Made by a program: the position numbers and the translations under genes
Part shown: positions 27,765 to 36,949 of the stretch, piece by piece
How positions within the stretch are numbered: the first letter of the stretch is position 1
Layout: each line of letters begins with the position of its first letter
Assembly (NCBI GenBank): GCA_964353555.1
Contig: CAYGWM010000020.1
Coordinates: forward strand, 1-54,224
Source: PR03 sp964353555
Lineage (GTDB): Bacteria; Myxococcota_A; UBA9160; PR03
DNA: 54,224 nucleotides
Reading direction: 5' to 3'
The notes under the pieces: model-generated
The model's input: the letters and a program-made list of their open reading frames with translations, nothing else
What the model was told of the DNA's origin: nothing
Databases searched by the model: none

Positions 27765-28616
27765 CTAGTGTGATTCCAGCCGGCGCTGCGAGAACTCGCC
27801 GGATTCGAGCACCGGGTTCGGCTCGAAGTCTTCGATCAGCAGCCGGCTCCAACTCTCGTTGACGAGGTCCTTCATCTCGGCATGCATCGGCACGAAGACC
27901 CCCTCGATCTCGCGCACCTCCGCGAACGGGGCCGTGCCTTCCTTCACGGCGATGCCGTCGTGATCCCAGTACTGCGTACGAAGGACGACGAAGCGCTCCT
28001 TGTCGATCGTGCTGCGGAGCTTGGAGTACTCTGAGTTCGCCGAAGCCAGCGGCACGACTTCGACGACGTAACACGCGCGCCCATCGAAGCTCTCGTCCGA
28101 GATGCGTTTGTACTCGGCGTCCTCGATCTCGCGCGGGATCACGTCCTCGAAGCCGAAGTCGCTGCCGAGCACGGGTTCGCCGCGGAGGTTCACGCGGCGA
28201 ATCCGGCGACGGCTGTTCAGGTACACGAACTGGTCGTCGGGGCGGTCTTCGTTGTTGATGACCAGGTACGCGGAAAAGCGCAGATCGAAGGGGTGCGTGT
28301 AGCGGACCACCGTCTTCGAGAAGACGCCGTCGACGGCTTTGTCGTTCTCGTCGCGGAAGGTCTTCCAGATCACCGTCATGCGCGACTCCATCGCGTTGCC
28401 CGAGCGGTCGCCGGAGATCAGCCGCGCGTTCTGCCGCGTCGCGCGGAAGCGGTTCGAGAGCACCTTGTCGTAGATCTGCCGGCCGGTCTGTCCGTCCGCG
28501 ACGGGCGCATCCTCGCTGGGCGGGGGCGCGGCAGCCGGCGGGTCCGCAGCGAACGCAGCGACGGAGAATGCGCAGGCGATCGCGAACACGAGAACAGCGG
28601 GGGCGGACTGTTGCAT
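27765..28616 (-). CDS. LolA-like outer membrane lipoprotein-sorting protein
   Basis: 283 residues from ATG 28616. A signal peptide (core FAIACAFSVAAFA) is followed by a Pro/Ala-rich linker and a LolA/LppX-type open beta barrel: ESRMTVIWKTFRDEND, FVYLNSRRRIRRVN, SDFGFEDVIPREIEDAEYKR, YVVEVVPLAS and VLRTQYWDHDG. This variant is usually found beside RND/MMPL transporters and is thought to carry lipid or lipoprotein across the periplasm. Here the RND gene is convergent, with stops 7 bp apart. A PHO-box-like repeat lies upstream (28687-28704) in the orientation of this gene. Confidence 0.8.
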   Translation of the reverse strand: MQQSAPAVLVFAIACAFSVAAFAADPPAAAPPPSEDAPVADGQTGRQIYDKVLSNRFRATRQNARLISGDRSGNAMESRMTVIWKTFRDENDKAVDGVFSKTVVRYTHPFDLRFSAYLVINNEDRPDDQFVYLNSRRRIRRVNLRGEPVLGSDFGFEDVIPREIEDAEYKRISDESFDGRACYVVEVVPLASANSEYSKLRSTIDKERFVVLRTQYWDHDGIAVKEGTAPFAEVREIEGVFVPMHAEMKDLVNESWSRLLIEDFEPNPVLESGEFSQRRLESH

Positions 28617-28686
28617 GGATCCGCACGCTATCAGAGGGTTCTGGGACAAGCTGGCGCGCTCTGTGTGGCTGGAACGCGGAGTGCTT

Positions 28687-28704
28687 GCGACGAAACCGTG
28701 ACGG
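28687..28704 (-). promoter_or_regulatory. PHO-box-like 11-bp direct repeat upstream of phoB and the LolA-like gene
   Basis: On the minus strand it reads CCGTCAC-GGTT-TCGTCGC, two 7-mers 11 bp apart against the PhoB consensus CTGTCAT-N4-CTGTCAT. The first matches well, the second weakly. It sits 50 bp before phoB and 71 bp before the LolA-like gene start. Confidence 0.4.
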
Positions 28705-28753
28705 GACCTCGCAGGCATGGAGAGCCCCGGTCGAGTCGATACCTTTGCGCCCA

Positions 28754-29434
28754 ATGGCAGCACGCGTCCTCGTCGTCGACGACGAACCCGATCTTCTCGA
28801 ACTGGTTCGTCTCTCGCTGGTCGAAGCCGGCTTCACGGTCGAGACGGCCGCAAGTGGTCGCGAAGCGCTCGAGAAGCTCCAGCGCGCCGCGCCGGATCTG
28901 GTCGTGCTCGACCTGATGCTCCCCGATATGCCCGGGACCGAGGTGTGCCGCTGGTTGCGCGGCCGCCCCGAGTTCGCCGATCTGCTGGTGCTGATGCTGA
29001 CCGCCAAGTCCGAAGAAGTGGATCGCGTCGTCGGCTTCGAACTGGGGGCCGACGACTACGTGACCAAGCCATTCAGCCCGCGCGAGTTGGTGCTCCGCGT
29101 GCGTGCGCTGTTGCGGCGTCGCGCAGGCGCAGCGACCGAGGGAAACATCCTCGAGCGCGATCTCGTGCGCATCGATCTCGATCGCCACCGCTGCTACGTC
29201 GAGAACGAAGAGGTGATCCTCACGGCCAAGGAGTTCCAACTGCTCGCGACGCTGATGCGCCGCCCGGGCCGCGTGCTGACGCGCGAACGCCTGCTGGACG
29301 AAATCTGGGGCTCGGACGTCACGGTGACGCTGCGCACGATCGACACGCATTTGAAGCGGCTGCGCGAGAAGCTCGGGCCCGCCGGCGACCGGATCGAGAC
29401 GGTGCGGGGCGTCGGCTATCGCTTTGCGGAGTAG
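28754..29434 (+). CDS. phoB: Phosphate-regulon response regulator PhoB
   Basis: 226 residues from ATG 28754. Receiver domain with acidic pair D9/D10, phosphoacceptor D53 (VVLDLMLPD), T83 and K105 (YVTKPFSP). An OmpR/PhoB winged-helix domain follows (TAKEFQLLATLMRRPGRVL, TIDTHLKRLREKLG, VRGVGYRF). When phosphorylated by PhoR it should bind PHO boxes and activate phosphate-starvation genes. The specific PhoB call rests on the neighbours: phoR 33 bp downstream, then a porin, pstSCAB and phoU. No clear ribosome site precedes the ATG. Confidence 0.9.
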   Translation: MAARVLVVDDEPDLLELVRLSLVEAGFTVETAASGREALEKLQRAAPDLVVLDLMLPDMPGTEVCRWLRGRPEFADLLVLMLTAKSEEVDRVVGFELGADDYVTKPFSPRELVLRVRALLRRRAGAATEGNILERDLVRIDLDRHRCYVENEEVILTAKEFQLLATLMRRPGRVLTRERLLDEIWGSDVTVTLRTIDTHLKRLREKLGPAGDRIETVRGVGYRFAE

Positions 29435-29467
29435 CCGCGGAGACCGGATCCGCGCCATCTTCCCGCC

Positions 29468-30667
29468 GTGATCCACGAAGTCACGATCCTCGCTGCACTC
29501 GGAGCGGCCGCGCTCATCGGCTGGACGGTGCATCAGGCCGCGCTGCGTCGCAGCGAGGCGTCCGGCTCCGCGCTGCGACGCCACGCCGAGCACCTGGAGC
29601 TGCGTCTCGGCGAGAGCGACGCGCAGCGAACGCTGCTCGAGACCGTGATCTCCGCGATGGGGGAGGGCGTTCTCGTCGTCGGCAGCGCTGGTCGCGTGCT
29701 GCTCGCGAATCCCCGGTTGCGCGAACTCTTTGCCGCGCCGGCTGCGCTCGAAGGCCGCTCGCTGCTCGAGGCGGTGCGCCACGCGGAGATCGTCGACGCG
29801 ATCGAGGCGGCGATCTCGGAGGGCGCCGTACAGGTGCGCGAGGTGACGATCGGCCCGGCGCCCGAGCGCCAGCTGCGCTTCAGCGTGGCGCCGTTCCCGT
29901 CGCGCGACGAACGCGCTGGCGCGGTCGCGGTGTTTCGCGACGTCACCGAGGTGCGACGCATCGAGGCGGTGCGGCGCGACTTCGTCGCCAACGCGTCGCA
30001 CGAGCTGAAGACGCCGCTTGCGGCGATCCACGGCTTCGCCGAGCGACTCGCCGACGCGGAGCTTCCCGACGCGTCGGCCAAGTACGCGGTCGAGGCGATC
30101 GTCGGCAACGCCAAGCGCCTCGGCGTGCTGGTCGAGGATCTGCTCGAGCTGTCGCGCATCGAGAGCGGCAGCGTGCCGCTGCGGCCCGAGTCGATCGCGG
30201 CGGGCGAGCTGGCTTCGCTGCTGCTGCGCGAGCTCGACCCGCGGCTGCGCAGCGGGGAACTCGAGCACGAAGTCCGCGTCGAGGGCGCCGGTCGCGTGCT
30301 CGCCGATCGCGGCGCGCTCGAGCAGGTGCTCGCGAACCTGCTCGACAACGCGATCAAATACACGCCCGCCGGGGGGCGCATCGTGGTGCACGTGCGGCCC
30401 GCGCAGGGCGGGCGCCAGCGCATCGAGGTCGAGGACTCCGGCATGGGCATTCCGCGCAAGGACCTGCCGCGGATCTTCGAGCGTTTCTACCGCGTCGACC
30501 CGAGTCGTTCGCGCGCGCTCGGGGGCACCGGACTCGGCCTCGCGATCGTGAAGCATCTGGTCCAGGCGATGGGCGGGCAGATCGGCGTCGAGAGCCAGTT
30601 CGGGCACGGGTCGCGGTTCTGGGTCGAGCTGCCCGGCGCGCCAGATGAAGTCGCGCGCCGCGCCTGA
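29468..30667 (+). CDS. phoR: Phosphate-regulon sensor histidine kinase PhoR
   Basis: 399 residues from GTG 29468. One N-terminal membrane span (about residues 5-22), a PAS domain (about 57-165), then DHp with catalytic H178 in NASHELKTPLAAI, and an ATPase domain with N box LLDNAIKYTP, G1 VEDSGMGI, F box IFERFYRVD and G2 GGTGLGLAI. Short cytoplasmic N-terminus and lack of a periplasmic sensor are typical of PhoR, which senses phosphate through PstSCAB-PhoU. It is in an operon with phoB. Confidence 0.92.
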   Translation: MIHEVTILAALGAAALIGWTVHQAALRRSEASGSALRRHAEHLELRLGESDAQRTLLETVISAMGEGVLVVGSAGRVLLANPRLRELFAAPAALEGRSLLEAVRHAEIVDAIEAAISEGAVQVREVTIGPAPERQLRFSVAPFPSRDERAGAVAVFRDVTEVRRIEAVRRDFVANASHELKTPLAAIHGFAERLADAELPDASAKYAVEAIVGNAKRLGVLVEDLLELSRIESGSVPLRPESIAAGELASLLLRELDPRLRSGELEHEVRVEGAGRVLADRGALEQVLANLLDNAIKYTPAGGRIVVHVRPAQGGRQRIEVEDSGMGIPRKDLPRIFERFYRVDPSRSRALGGTGLGLAIVKHLVQAMGGQIGVESQFGHGSRFWVELPGAPDEVARRA

Positions 30668-30722
30668 TCGTCGTTCCCTCGCGGAGCGAGCGAGGCTAGC
30701 GTCCGGCTGCTCGCGAACGGGA

Positions 30723-30740
30723 AGTTCACGGTTCCGTCAC
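30723..30740 (+). promoter_or_regulatory. PHO-box-like repeat upstream of the porin gene
   Basis: AGTTCAC-GGTT-CCGTCAC on the plus strand: two TCAC-containing 7-mers with an 11-bp period, 93 bp before the porin start. The second half fits CTGTCAC at 6 of 7 positions, the first is weaker. Confidence 0.45.
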
Positions 30741-30833
30741 CGATCCTTCGCCCAGTCGCGACCAGATTCTCGTAGCGTGCGCGGTGATCCTTCACGGATC
30801 CGTCGCACAATCGGCGACGAGGGGAGGGGTTCC

Positions 30834-32213
30834 ATGAATCGCGTGACGTTCCGGTGCTCGGTGGGTGTCGCGGCCTTCTTGGTCGCGTCGTTGGGGATCA
30901 GCCGTGCGGCGACGGCCGGCGACAAACCGCCGCCGGAGCCCGCCGTGGTCGAAGAGATCCTGCGTGTGCTGAACGAGAAGGGGCTGCTCGACGAAGACGA
31001 GTACAGCCGCCTCACGGCGCGCTACACGGCCGCCGAGAAGGAACGCCAGAGCCTGCTGCCAAAGTTGAAGTTCTACGGCGACCTGCGCTTGCGCGGCGAG
31101 GGCTTCGTCTACGACGACAGCGACACGTCCGACCAGTATCGCGGCCGCTACCGCGCCCGCCTGGGTGTGGACGCCGAGGTCACCGACTTCGCGATCGTGC
31201 ACTTCCGGATCGCGTCGAGTCAGACGCAGAACAATTCGCCGCCGGGCGGCGACAGCCGCAGCGAGAACATCACCTTCGGCTCCCAGCCCGATTGGGGCCC
31301 GGGGCCGATCTACATCGATCGCGCTGCCCTCGAACTCAACGCGCCGGCCGCCTGGGTTCCGCTGTCGGATGGGAAGGCGAGTGTCGAAGTCGGAAAGATG
31401 GGCAACCCGTTCGTTTGGAAGCCGATCCGCGATCTGCTGCTCTGGGACGGCGACATCGCACCCGAAGGCGCCGCCGTGCGCGTCAGCGGCGACGTGGCCA
31501 AGGGGCTCAACGTCTTCTTCAACGGCGGCTACTTCATCGACGACGAGAACTCAGGGTCCCGCGATCCGCACGTCATTGGCATGCAGGCCGGCGCCTCCTA
31601 CAAGGCGACCGACACCTTCCTCGTCGGCGGTCGGTCGACCTGGTACGGATTCCGCTCGATCGACGCGAACTTCATCTGCCGCGGCGTGAACGGCAACAAC
31701 TGCAACGGCCGGCCGGGCTCGACGGTCGCGGGCGGCAACATCGCCGATGGCCTCACCGGCTCCACCGACGACGGCGAGATCAACGTCGGCGAATTCGGTC
31801 TCTACACGACGGTCTCCGCGTTCGAAGACTGGCCGATCACAGCGTGGGTCGATTACGCGAGGAACTTCAGCGCCGAGTCGTCCGCGCTGTACGACAGCGG
31901 CAGCGATGGGAATGCCTGGAACACCGGGATCGTCGTCGGCGATCGCAAGAAGTATCTCGAGATCGGCTTCGACTACCTCTACGTCGAGGCCAACGCGTTC
32001 CCGTCGCAGCTGATCGAGAGCGACTGGATCGACGGCAGATCGAATCGCGAGGCGTACGTGTTCTGGCTGACCCGGCGGCTCTTCGCCAACGCGGATCTGC
32101 AGGGACTGGTGTCGTTCGGCAACGCGATCGACGACTCGCTGCCCGCGTATCAGAACAGCGTCAGCGGGGCCGACCGGATCCGCTTCCAGACCGACCTGAG
32201 CATCGCGTTCTAG
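30834..32213 (+). CDS. Putative outer-membrane porin (Porin_5-like), probably phosphate-regulated
   Basis: 459 residues from ATG 30834, preceded by GGGGAGGGG. Signal peptide ending near RAATAG, then a short helical region with VVEEILRVLNEKGLLDEDEYSRL, typical of the putative porin family, and then a long beta-barrel region with alternating aromatic and polar residues (YGDLRLRGEGFVYDD, ALELNAP, KYLEIGFDYLYVEA). It ends in SIAF, the C-terminal Phe required for BAM-dependent assembly. Its place between phoBR and pstSCAB, and the PHO-box-like repeat upstream, suggest a phosphate-uptake porin comparable in role to OprP, though not clearly homologous. Confidence 0.85.
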   Translation: MNRVTFRCSVGVAAFLVASLGISRAATAGDKPPPEPAVVEEILRVLNEKGLLDEDEYSRLTARYTAAEKERQSLLPKLKFYGDLRLRGEGFVYDDSDTSDQYRGRYRARLGVDAEVTDFAIVHFRIASSQTQNNSPPGGDSRSENITFGSQPDWGPGPIYIDRAALELNAPAAWVPLSDGKASVEVGKMGNPFVWKPIRDLLLWDGDIAPEGAAVRVSGDVAKGLNVFFNGGYFIDDENSGSRDPHVIGMQAGASYKATDTFLVGGRSTWYGFRSIDANFICRGVNGNNCNGRPGSTVAGGNIADGLTGSTDDGEINVGEFGLYTTVSAFEDWPITAWVDYARNFSAESSALYDSGSDGNAWNTGIVVGDRKKYLEIGFDYLYVEANAFPSQLIESDWIDGRSNREAYVFWLTRRLFANADLQGLVSFGNAIDDSLPAYQNSVSGADRIRFQTDLSIAF

Positions 32214-32221
32214 GCGGTGAT

Positions 32222-33028
32222 TCAGCCGAAGCGGCCGGTGATGTAGTCCTGGGTCTGCTTTTCGCGCGGATTGACGAAGAGGCTGCGCGTTTCGCCGAAC
32301 TCGATCAGCGTTCCCAGATAGAGAAACGCGGTGTAGTCGGACACGCGCGCCGCCTGCTGCATGTTGTGCGTGACGATCGCGATCGTGTAGCTCTGGCGCA
32401 GTTCGAGCAGCAGCTCTTCGATCTTCGCGGTGGCGCCCGGATCGAGCGCGGAGCAGGGCTCGTCGAGCAGCAGCACCTCGGGCTCGACGGCGAGCGCGCG
32501 GGCGATGCAGAGGCGCTGTTGCTGGCCGCCGGAGAGCTGCAGCGCGCTCTCGTGCAGGCGGTCCTTCACCTCGTTCCACAGCGCCGCGCGTTCCAGCCCC
32601 TGCTCGACGATCTCGTCGAGTTCGCTGCGCGCTTTCACGCCGTGGATGCGCGGTCCGTACGCGACATTCTCGTAGATCGACTTCGGAAACGGGTTCGACT
32701 TCTGGAACACCATGCCGATGCGCTTGCGCAGCCCGTTCACGTCGATGTCGGGATCGAAGATGCTGCGCCCGCCGAAGAGCACGTCGCCCGTGTGGCGCAC
32801 GCCGTCGACCAGATCGTTCATCCGATTCAGGCAGCGCAGCAGCGTCGACTTGCCGCAGCCCGACGGCCCGATGAAAGCCGTGATGCGGCGCTCCGCGAGA
32901 TCGAGCGAGTTGCGATCGAGTGCGAGCGAGTCGCCATACCACAGCGACAGCTCTTGCACACGCAGCGCAGGCTTCTCGATCACCAGGTCGCCGGCGGGGT
33001 TGGCGGGGCGCTCTTTGGCGGGGGACAT
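32222..33028 (-). CDS. pstB: Phosphate ABC transporter ATP-binding protein PstB
   Basis: 268 residues from ATG 33028 with AGGA 7 bp upstream. Walker A GPSGCGKST, the PstB-specific LLRCLNRMNDLV and RIGMVFQKSNPFPKSIYENVAYGPRIHG, signature LSGGQQQRLCIARAL, Walker B VLLLDEPCSALDP, H-loop VTHNMQQA and the typical YITGRFG end. It powers high-affinity phosphate import with PstA/PstC. It is the last gene of pstSCAB, 8 bp after pstA, and converges on the porin gene. Confidence 0.96.
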   Translation of the reverse strand: MSPAKERPANPAGDLVIEKPALRVQELSLWYGDSLALDRNSLDLAERRITAFIGPSGCGKSTLLRCLNRMNDLVDGVRHTGDVLFGGRSIFDPDIDVNGLRKRIGMVFQKSNPFPKSIYENVAYGPRIHGVKARSELDEIVEQGLERAALWNEVKDRLHESALQLSGGQQQRLCIARALAVEPEVLLLDEPCSALDPGATAKIEELLLELRQSYTIAIVTHNMQQAARVSDYTAFLYLGTLIEFGETRSLFVNPREKQTQDYITGRFG

Positions 33029-33036
33029 GATGATTC

Positions 33037-34686
33037 CTAGACGCCGCGGCCCGTGAGGTTCCGGCGCAGCCGATTGCGCAGCAGGACGGCCGCGAGATTG
33101 AGCGACACGACGATCAGGATCAACAGCGCCGTGGTCGCAAACACCAGCGGCGCCGCGGCTTCCACGTTCGGGCTCTGGAAGCCCACGTCGTAGATGTGGA
33201 AGCCCAGATGCATGAACTTTCGCTCCAGGTGGATGAAGGGCGCGTGCTGATCGATCGGAAGCGTCGGCGCCAGCTTCACCATACCCACGATCATCAGCGG
33301 TGCCACTTCCCCCGCAGCGCGCGCCATCGCGAGAATCAGGCCCGTGAGCATGCCGGGAGCGGCCGCGGGAAGGACGACCCGCCGCAACGTCTCGAACTGT
33401 GTCGCACCGAGCGCACGCGAACCCTGACGCACCATCTGCGGCACCGCGGCAAGGCCCTCTTCGGTCGCGACGATCACGACCGGGACGGTGAGCAGCGCCA
33501 GCGTCAGGCTCGCCCACAGAATCCCGCCGGTGCCGAAGGTGGGCGTCGGGAGCGAAGCCGAGAAGAAGAATTGATCGATGGTGCTGCCGATTCCGTAGAC
33601 GAAGAAGCCGAGTCCGAAGACGCCGAAGACGATCGAGGGCACACCGGCGAGATTGTTCACCGCGATGCGCACGGCCCGCGTGACGAAGCCCTCGCGCGCG
33701 TACTCGCGCAGGTAGATCGCCGAGATGACACCGAACGGAACCACGAACAGCGACATCAGGAACACCATCATCACGGTGCCGAAGAGCGCGGGGAAGATGC
33801 CGCCCTCGGTGTTCGCCTCGCGCGGTTCGCCGGACACGAAGTTCCAGATCCGCTCGGCGTAGAGCGCGATCCTCCCGCCCAGGCTGAGCGAATTCGGCTG
33901 CACCGCGCGCACGATCTGCCCGATCGGCACCGCGTGCTGCGTTCCACCGGCGGTGGTGAGCCGCAGTTCGCCATCCGCGAGCAGTGCGCGGAGCGCGGCG
34001 AGATCGTCGAGGTGTTCGGCGTAGCGCGCTTCGAGATCGGTCTTGCGCGCGGCCAGCGCCTCGACCTCGGCGGCCCGCGTGGGCGCTGACGACGGTGCGA
34101 GTTCGAGCCGGCGCAGATCGAGCCGCACCCGCTCGATCGCGTGATTCAGGTCGCCGATCGGGCCGCGCTCGATCTCCCGGATGCGGGCGCGCAAGGCGAG
34201 CTTCTCTTCGAGCAGCGGAGCGAGCGCGGTCAGGATTGCGCCGGGTTCGCTCGCCACGACCGAACCGTTCGCGAGCAGCTCCGCCGGGAACCCGAAGAAC
34301 GGACCCCACTCGAGGCGCTCCAACAGCACCGCGTCGGCAGGAGTCGAGCGTCCGGTGATGCGCGCTTCGTCGACCCAGCGGAAGTCGGCGCCCGAGATGT
34401 CGCGGTTGCCGGTGCGCATGCGGATCCGCGTCGCGCCGGTGTGAAGTCCCGTTTCGGCGTCGGGGATCTCCTCGCGCGAGTGGATCTCGCCGAGCGCGCG
34501 CGAACCGTCGTCGAGCGTCAGCAGCTCGATCGGCGGCGCGAAGAACGCACTCGCGCCGTTCCAGGCGACCAGCGCGAGCAGCCCCACGATCATCACCAGG
34601 GAGAGCGCCAACGCTCCGGCGGTCAGCCACGTCATCAACGCGCCGATCCCCTTCGAAGCGCGGCGCGCACGCATCGTCACCGGCAT
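33037..34686 (-). CDS. pstA: Phosphate ABC transporter permease PstA, extended
   Basis: 549 residues from ATG 34686, one base after the pstC stop; ATG 34701 would overlap pstC by 14 bp. Ordinary PstA has about 280-300 residues. Here the first span (LALSLVMIVGLLALVAWNG) is followed by roughly 230 extra residues, including a charged helical stretch near EEKLALRARIREIERG and EVEALAARKTDLEARY, before the standard five-span permease domain (FGVISAIYLREYAREG, NNLAGVPSIVFGVFGLGF, ALGATQFETLRRVVLPAAAPG). The insertion is predicted to be extracytoplasmic. Such long PstA proteins accompany the long PstC form. Confidence 0.92.
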   Translation of the reverse strand: MPVTMRARRASKGIGALMTWLTAGALALSLVMIVGLLALVAWNGASAFFAPPIELLTLDDGSRALGEIHSREEIPDAETGLHTGATRIRMRTGNRDISGADFRWVDEARITGRSTPADAVLLERLEWGPFFGFPAELLANGSVVASEPGAILTALAPLLEEKLALRARIREIERGPIGDLNHAIERVRLDLRRLELAPSSAPTRAAEVEALAARKTDLEARYAEHLDDLAALRALLADGELRLTTAGGTQHAVPIGQIVRAVQPNSLSLGGRIALYAERIWNFVSGEPREANTEGGIFPALFGTVMMVFLMSLFVVPFGVISAIYLREYAREGFVTRAVRIAVNNLAGVPSIVFGVFGLGFFVYGIGSTIDQFFFSASLPTPTFGTGGILWASLTLALLTVPVVIVATEEGLAAVPQMVRQGSRALGATQFETLRRVVLPAAAPGMLTGLILAMARAAGEVAPLMIVGMVKLAPTLPIDQHAPFIHLERKFMHLGFHIYDVGFQSPNVEAAAPLVFATTALLILIVVSLNLAAVLLRNRLRRNLTGRGV

Positions 34687-34687
34687 T

Positions 34688-36946
34688 TCAGAGCCGCCCA
34701 TAGCGGCGCCGCAGTCGGTGTCGCACCAACTCGGCGGCCGTGTTGACGACGAACGTCATCAAGAACAGCAGCAGCGCAGCCACGAAGAGCGTGCGGTAGA
34801 GCGTTCCGCCGTGGGGCGCTTCGGGCACTTCGACCGCGATGTTGGCCGCCAGCGTGCGGAAGCCGTTGAAGGGACTGAACGACAGGATCGGCGTGTTGCC
34901 GGTCGCCATCAGCACGATCATGGTTTCGCCGACCGCGCGGCCGAAGCCCACCATGATCGCCGAGAAGATCCCCGGGCTCGCCGTCGGGAGCACGACGCGA
35001 ACGACGGTCTGCCAGCGATTCGCGCCGAGAGCGAGCGACCCGGCGGAGAGTTCGCTCGGGACGTTCGAGAACGCGTCTTCGGAGATCGCAAAGATGATCG
35101 GGATCACCGCGAAGCCCATCGCAATGCCCACCACCACCGCATTGCGTTGGTCGAAGGCGAGCCCGGTCGCGCGCTCGAGCCAGATCGGAAACGAACCACC
35201 GAAGAGCAGCGTTTCGACCGACGACGCCGAGCCGACGCAGAGCGCCATCGAGCCCACGATCGCCGCCGCGATCCACAACACCTCGGTTCCGTCGTGCAGG
35301 CCGGCGACCCAGCGCTTCGGCAGCCGCGACCACAGCCAGCCGCTCACGATCGCGGCGATCGGGATCGCCACGCACATCGCGATGAAGGCCGGAAACAGCC
35401 GCTCGACTCGCGGCGCGAGCCAGAGCGCGGCGAGGAATCCCAGCACGACGCTCGGCAGCGCCGCCATGATCTCGACGCCCGGCTTCACGAAGCGCTGCAG
35501 CCGAGGGTGCATGAACTGCGAGGTGTACATCGCGCCCAGCACGCCGAGCGGAACGGCGATCAGCAGCGCGTAGAAGGTCCCCTTCAGCGTGCCGACCAGC
35601 AGCGGGACGAGGGAGAGTTTGGGTTCGAATGCGTCGTCACCGCTCGAGGACTGCCACACGAACTCCGGTTGCGCGGCGTCTTCGTACCAGACCGTCCCGA
35701 ATAGCGACGCGAGCGACAGCTCCGGGTGCGGGTTGGCGACTTCGAACGCGGCGAGCTTGCCCGCGGCGGCGAGTGTCGCGGCGTCGCCCTTCGGCGCGAG
35801 GGCCAGCGCGGAAGGCGCCCCGACCGGCGAAGGTGCACGCCACAACGTGCGCCCCGACGTCGAGTGCTGGAGCCCGAGCGTTCCATCCGCACTGCCTGCG
35901 AGGAAGGTCCGATCGCGTTGCGACGGCGCCAGTTGCGCGATCGCACCGGGATAGTGCTCCCAGTCGCGAATCCGCGTGAAGCGGCGCGCGCCGCCCTCCG
36001 GCTGCGGCACCGCAAACCACGCCGAGAGCGAGCCGTCCTGCTGGCCCACGAGCAGCGTGCGTCCGCCGATCAGCAGCGTCAGCGCCGAGATGCCGGCGTC
36101 GCCGGCATGAAAGGATTCGGGCGGCACGTCACCGCCGCGCAGGTCGAAGCGCAGGACCTCGCCCGTTGCAGTGCCTGCGAAGAGGTCGCGTTGGCGTGCG
36201 TCGATCGCGAGCGCGGTGACGCGCGCCGGCGTCGGCAGCATGCGGCGCTCCACCGACTCGGTGGACTCCCCGGTGAAGGCATTGCTCTCGACGCGGCGCA
36301 CCGAGAGCGCGACGCCGCCGCCCTCGAGCGCAGCAGCGGTGGACGTTGCGGCCGCATCGAGGCGCACCGCGAGCGGCCCTGCGATGACGGGCGCAGTCGC
36401 GTTCGGCGCAGCAGCCGCCAGCAACTCGATGCGCGTCACGTCGCCGAGTTCGGGTACGACGACCCGCTGCTGCGCATCGAACGACACCGCGAAGGTGACC
36501 GGCACGGCTTGCACGACGCCATCCGTTCCGACGCCGGCGAGCACCGAGTGATCGGCGTCGGCGGCGACCGCAGCGAAGTTCGCTGCGAGCTCCTGCTCCC
36601 GAATCGTGGCGCCATCGGCGAGGCGAACCACGCGCAAGACGCCGTCCGCGCCGAGCGCGGCGTCGTGCGTGCGGTACTCATCGAGTAACAGCGCCTGCGG
36701 CGGCGCGCCGCCGACTGTCACCGACTCGGCGAGCGTTACACGCGCGGGGAGCAGGACCGGCAGGATCTCGAAGACGAGAAATGCGAAGATGCCGGCCACG
36801 CCGAGGATCACGGCGACTCCGCCCACGCGGATCGCGATGCCGGCGGCTCGGTCGATCGCGAGGCGACGCCGCACCCGGTCGAACAGACCCGTCCGGGCCG
36901 ATGCCCGGACGGGTCCGGAATCGCTGGGAATCGAAGCGTTGGCCAA
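34688..36946 (-). CDS. pstC: Phosphate ABC transporter permease PstC with large beta-propeller-like insertion
   Basis: 752 residues from ATG 36946; classical PstC has about 310-320. One N-terminal span (VGGVAVILGVAGIFAFLVF) is followed by about 370 extracytoplasmic residues made of repeats of the WD40/PQQ type: LFAGTATGEVLRFDL, LLVGQQDGSLSAWF, FLAGSADGTLGLQ and LAAAGKLAAFEV. The transporter domain follows (GTFYALLIAVPLGVLGAMY, IMAALPSVVLGFLAALWL, ALGANRWQTVVRVVLPTASPGI). It starts 3 bp after pstS. Similar long PstC proteins exist in other proteobacteria; the role of the propeller is not known to me. Confidence 0.93.
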   Translation of the reverse strand: MANASIPSDSGPVRASARTGLFDRVRRRLAIDRAAGIAIRVGGVAVILGVAGIFAFLVFEILPVLLPARVTLAESVTVGGAPPQALLLDEYRTHDAALGADGVLRVVRLADGATIREQELAANFAAVAADADHSVLAGVGTDGVVQAVPVTFAVSFDAQQRVVVPELGDVTRIELLAAAAPNATAPVIAGPLAVRLDAAATSTAAALEGGGVALSVRRVESNAFTGESTESVERRMLPTPARVTALAIDARQRDLFAGTATGEVLRFDLRGGDVPPESFHAGDAGISALTLLIGGRTLLVGQQDGSLSAWFAVPQPEGGARRFTRIRDWEHYPGAIAQLAPSQRDRTFLAGSADGTLGLQHSTSGRTLWRAPSPVGAPSALALAPKGDAATLAAAGKLAAFEVANPHPELSLASLFGTVWYEDAAQPEFVWQSSSGDDAFEPKLSLVPLLVGTLKGTFYALLIAVPLGVLGAMYTSQFMHPRLQRFVKPGVEIMAALPSVVLGFLAALWLAPRVERLFPAFIAMCVAIPIAAIVSGWLWSRLPKRWVAGLHDGTEVLWIAAAIVGSMALCVGSASSVETLLFGGSFPIWLERATGLAFDQRNAVVVGIAMGFAVIPIIFAISEDAFSNVPSELSAGSLALGANRWQTVVRVVLPTASPGIFSAIMVGFGRAVGETMIVLMATGNTPILSFSPFNGFRTLAANIAVEVPEAPHGGTLYRTLFVAALLLFLMTFVVNTAAELVRHRLRRRYGRL

Positions 36947-36949
36947 GGG

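Noticed and set aside
28631..30607. 658-codon minus frame and 643-codon plus frame (28717-30648) over phoB-phoR
   Set aside because: Both span two real genes and the spacer between them, with no recognisable motif; phoB and phoR motifs are complete.
30676..30694. CCTCGC/GCGAGG inverted repeat after phoR as terminator
   Set aside because: Six-bp stem with seven-base loop and no T-tract, easily expected by chance in this base composition.
30854..33040. 728-codon plus frame across the porin and pstB
   Set aside because: Runs through the end of one gene and antisense to another; Arg-rich and motif-free.
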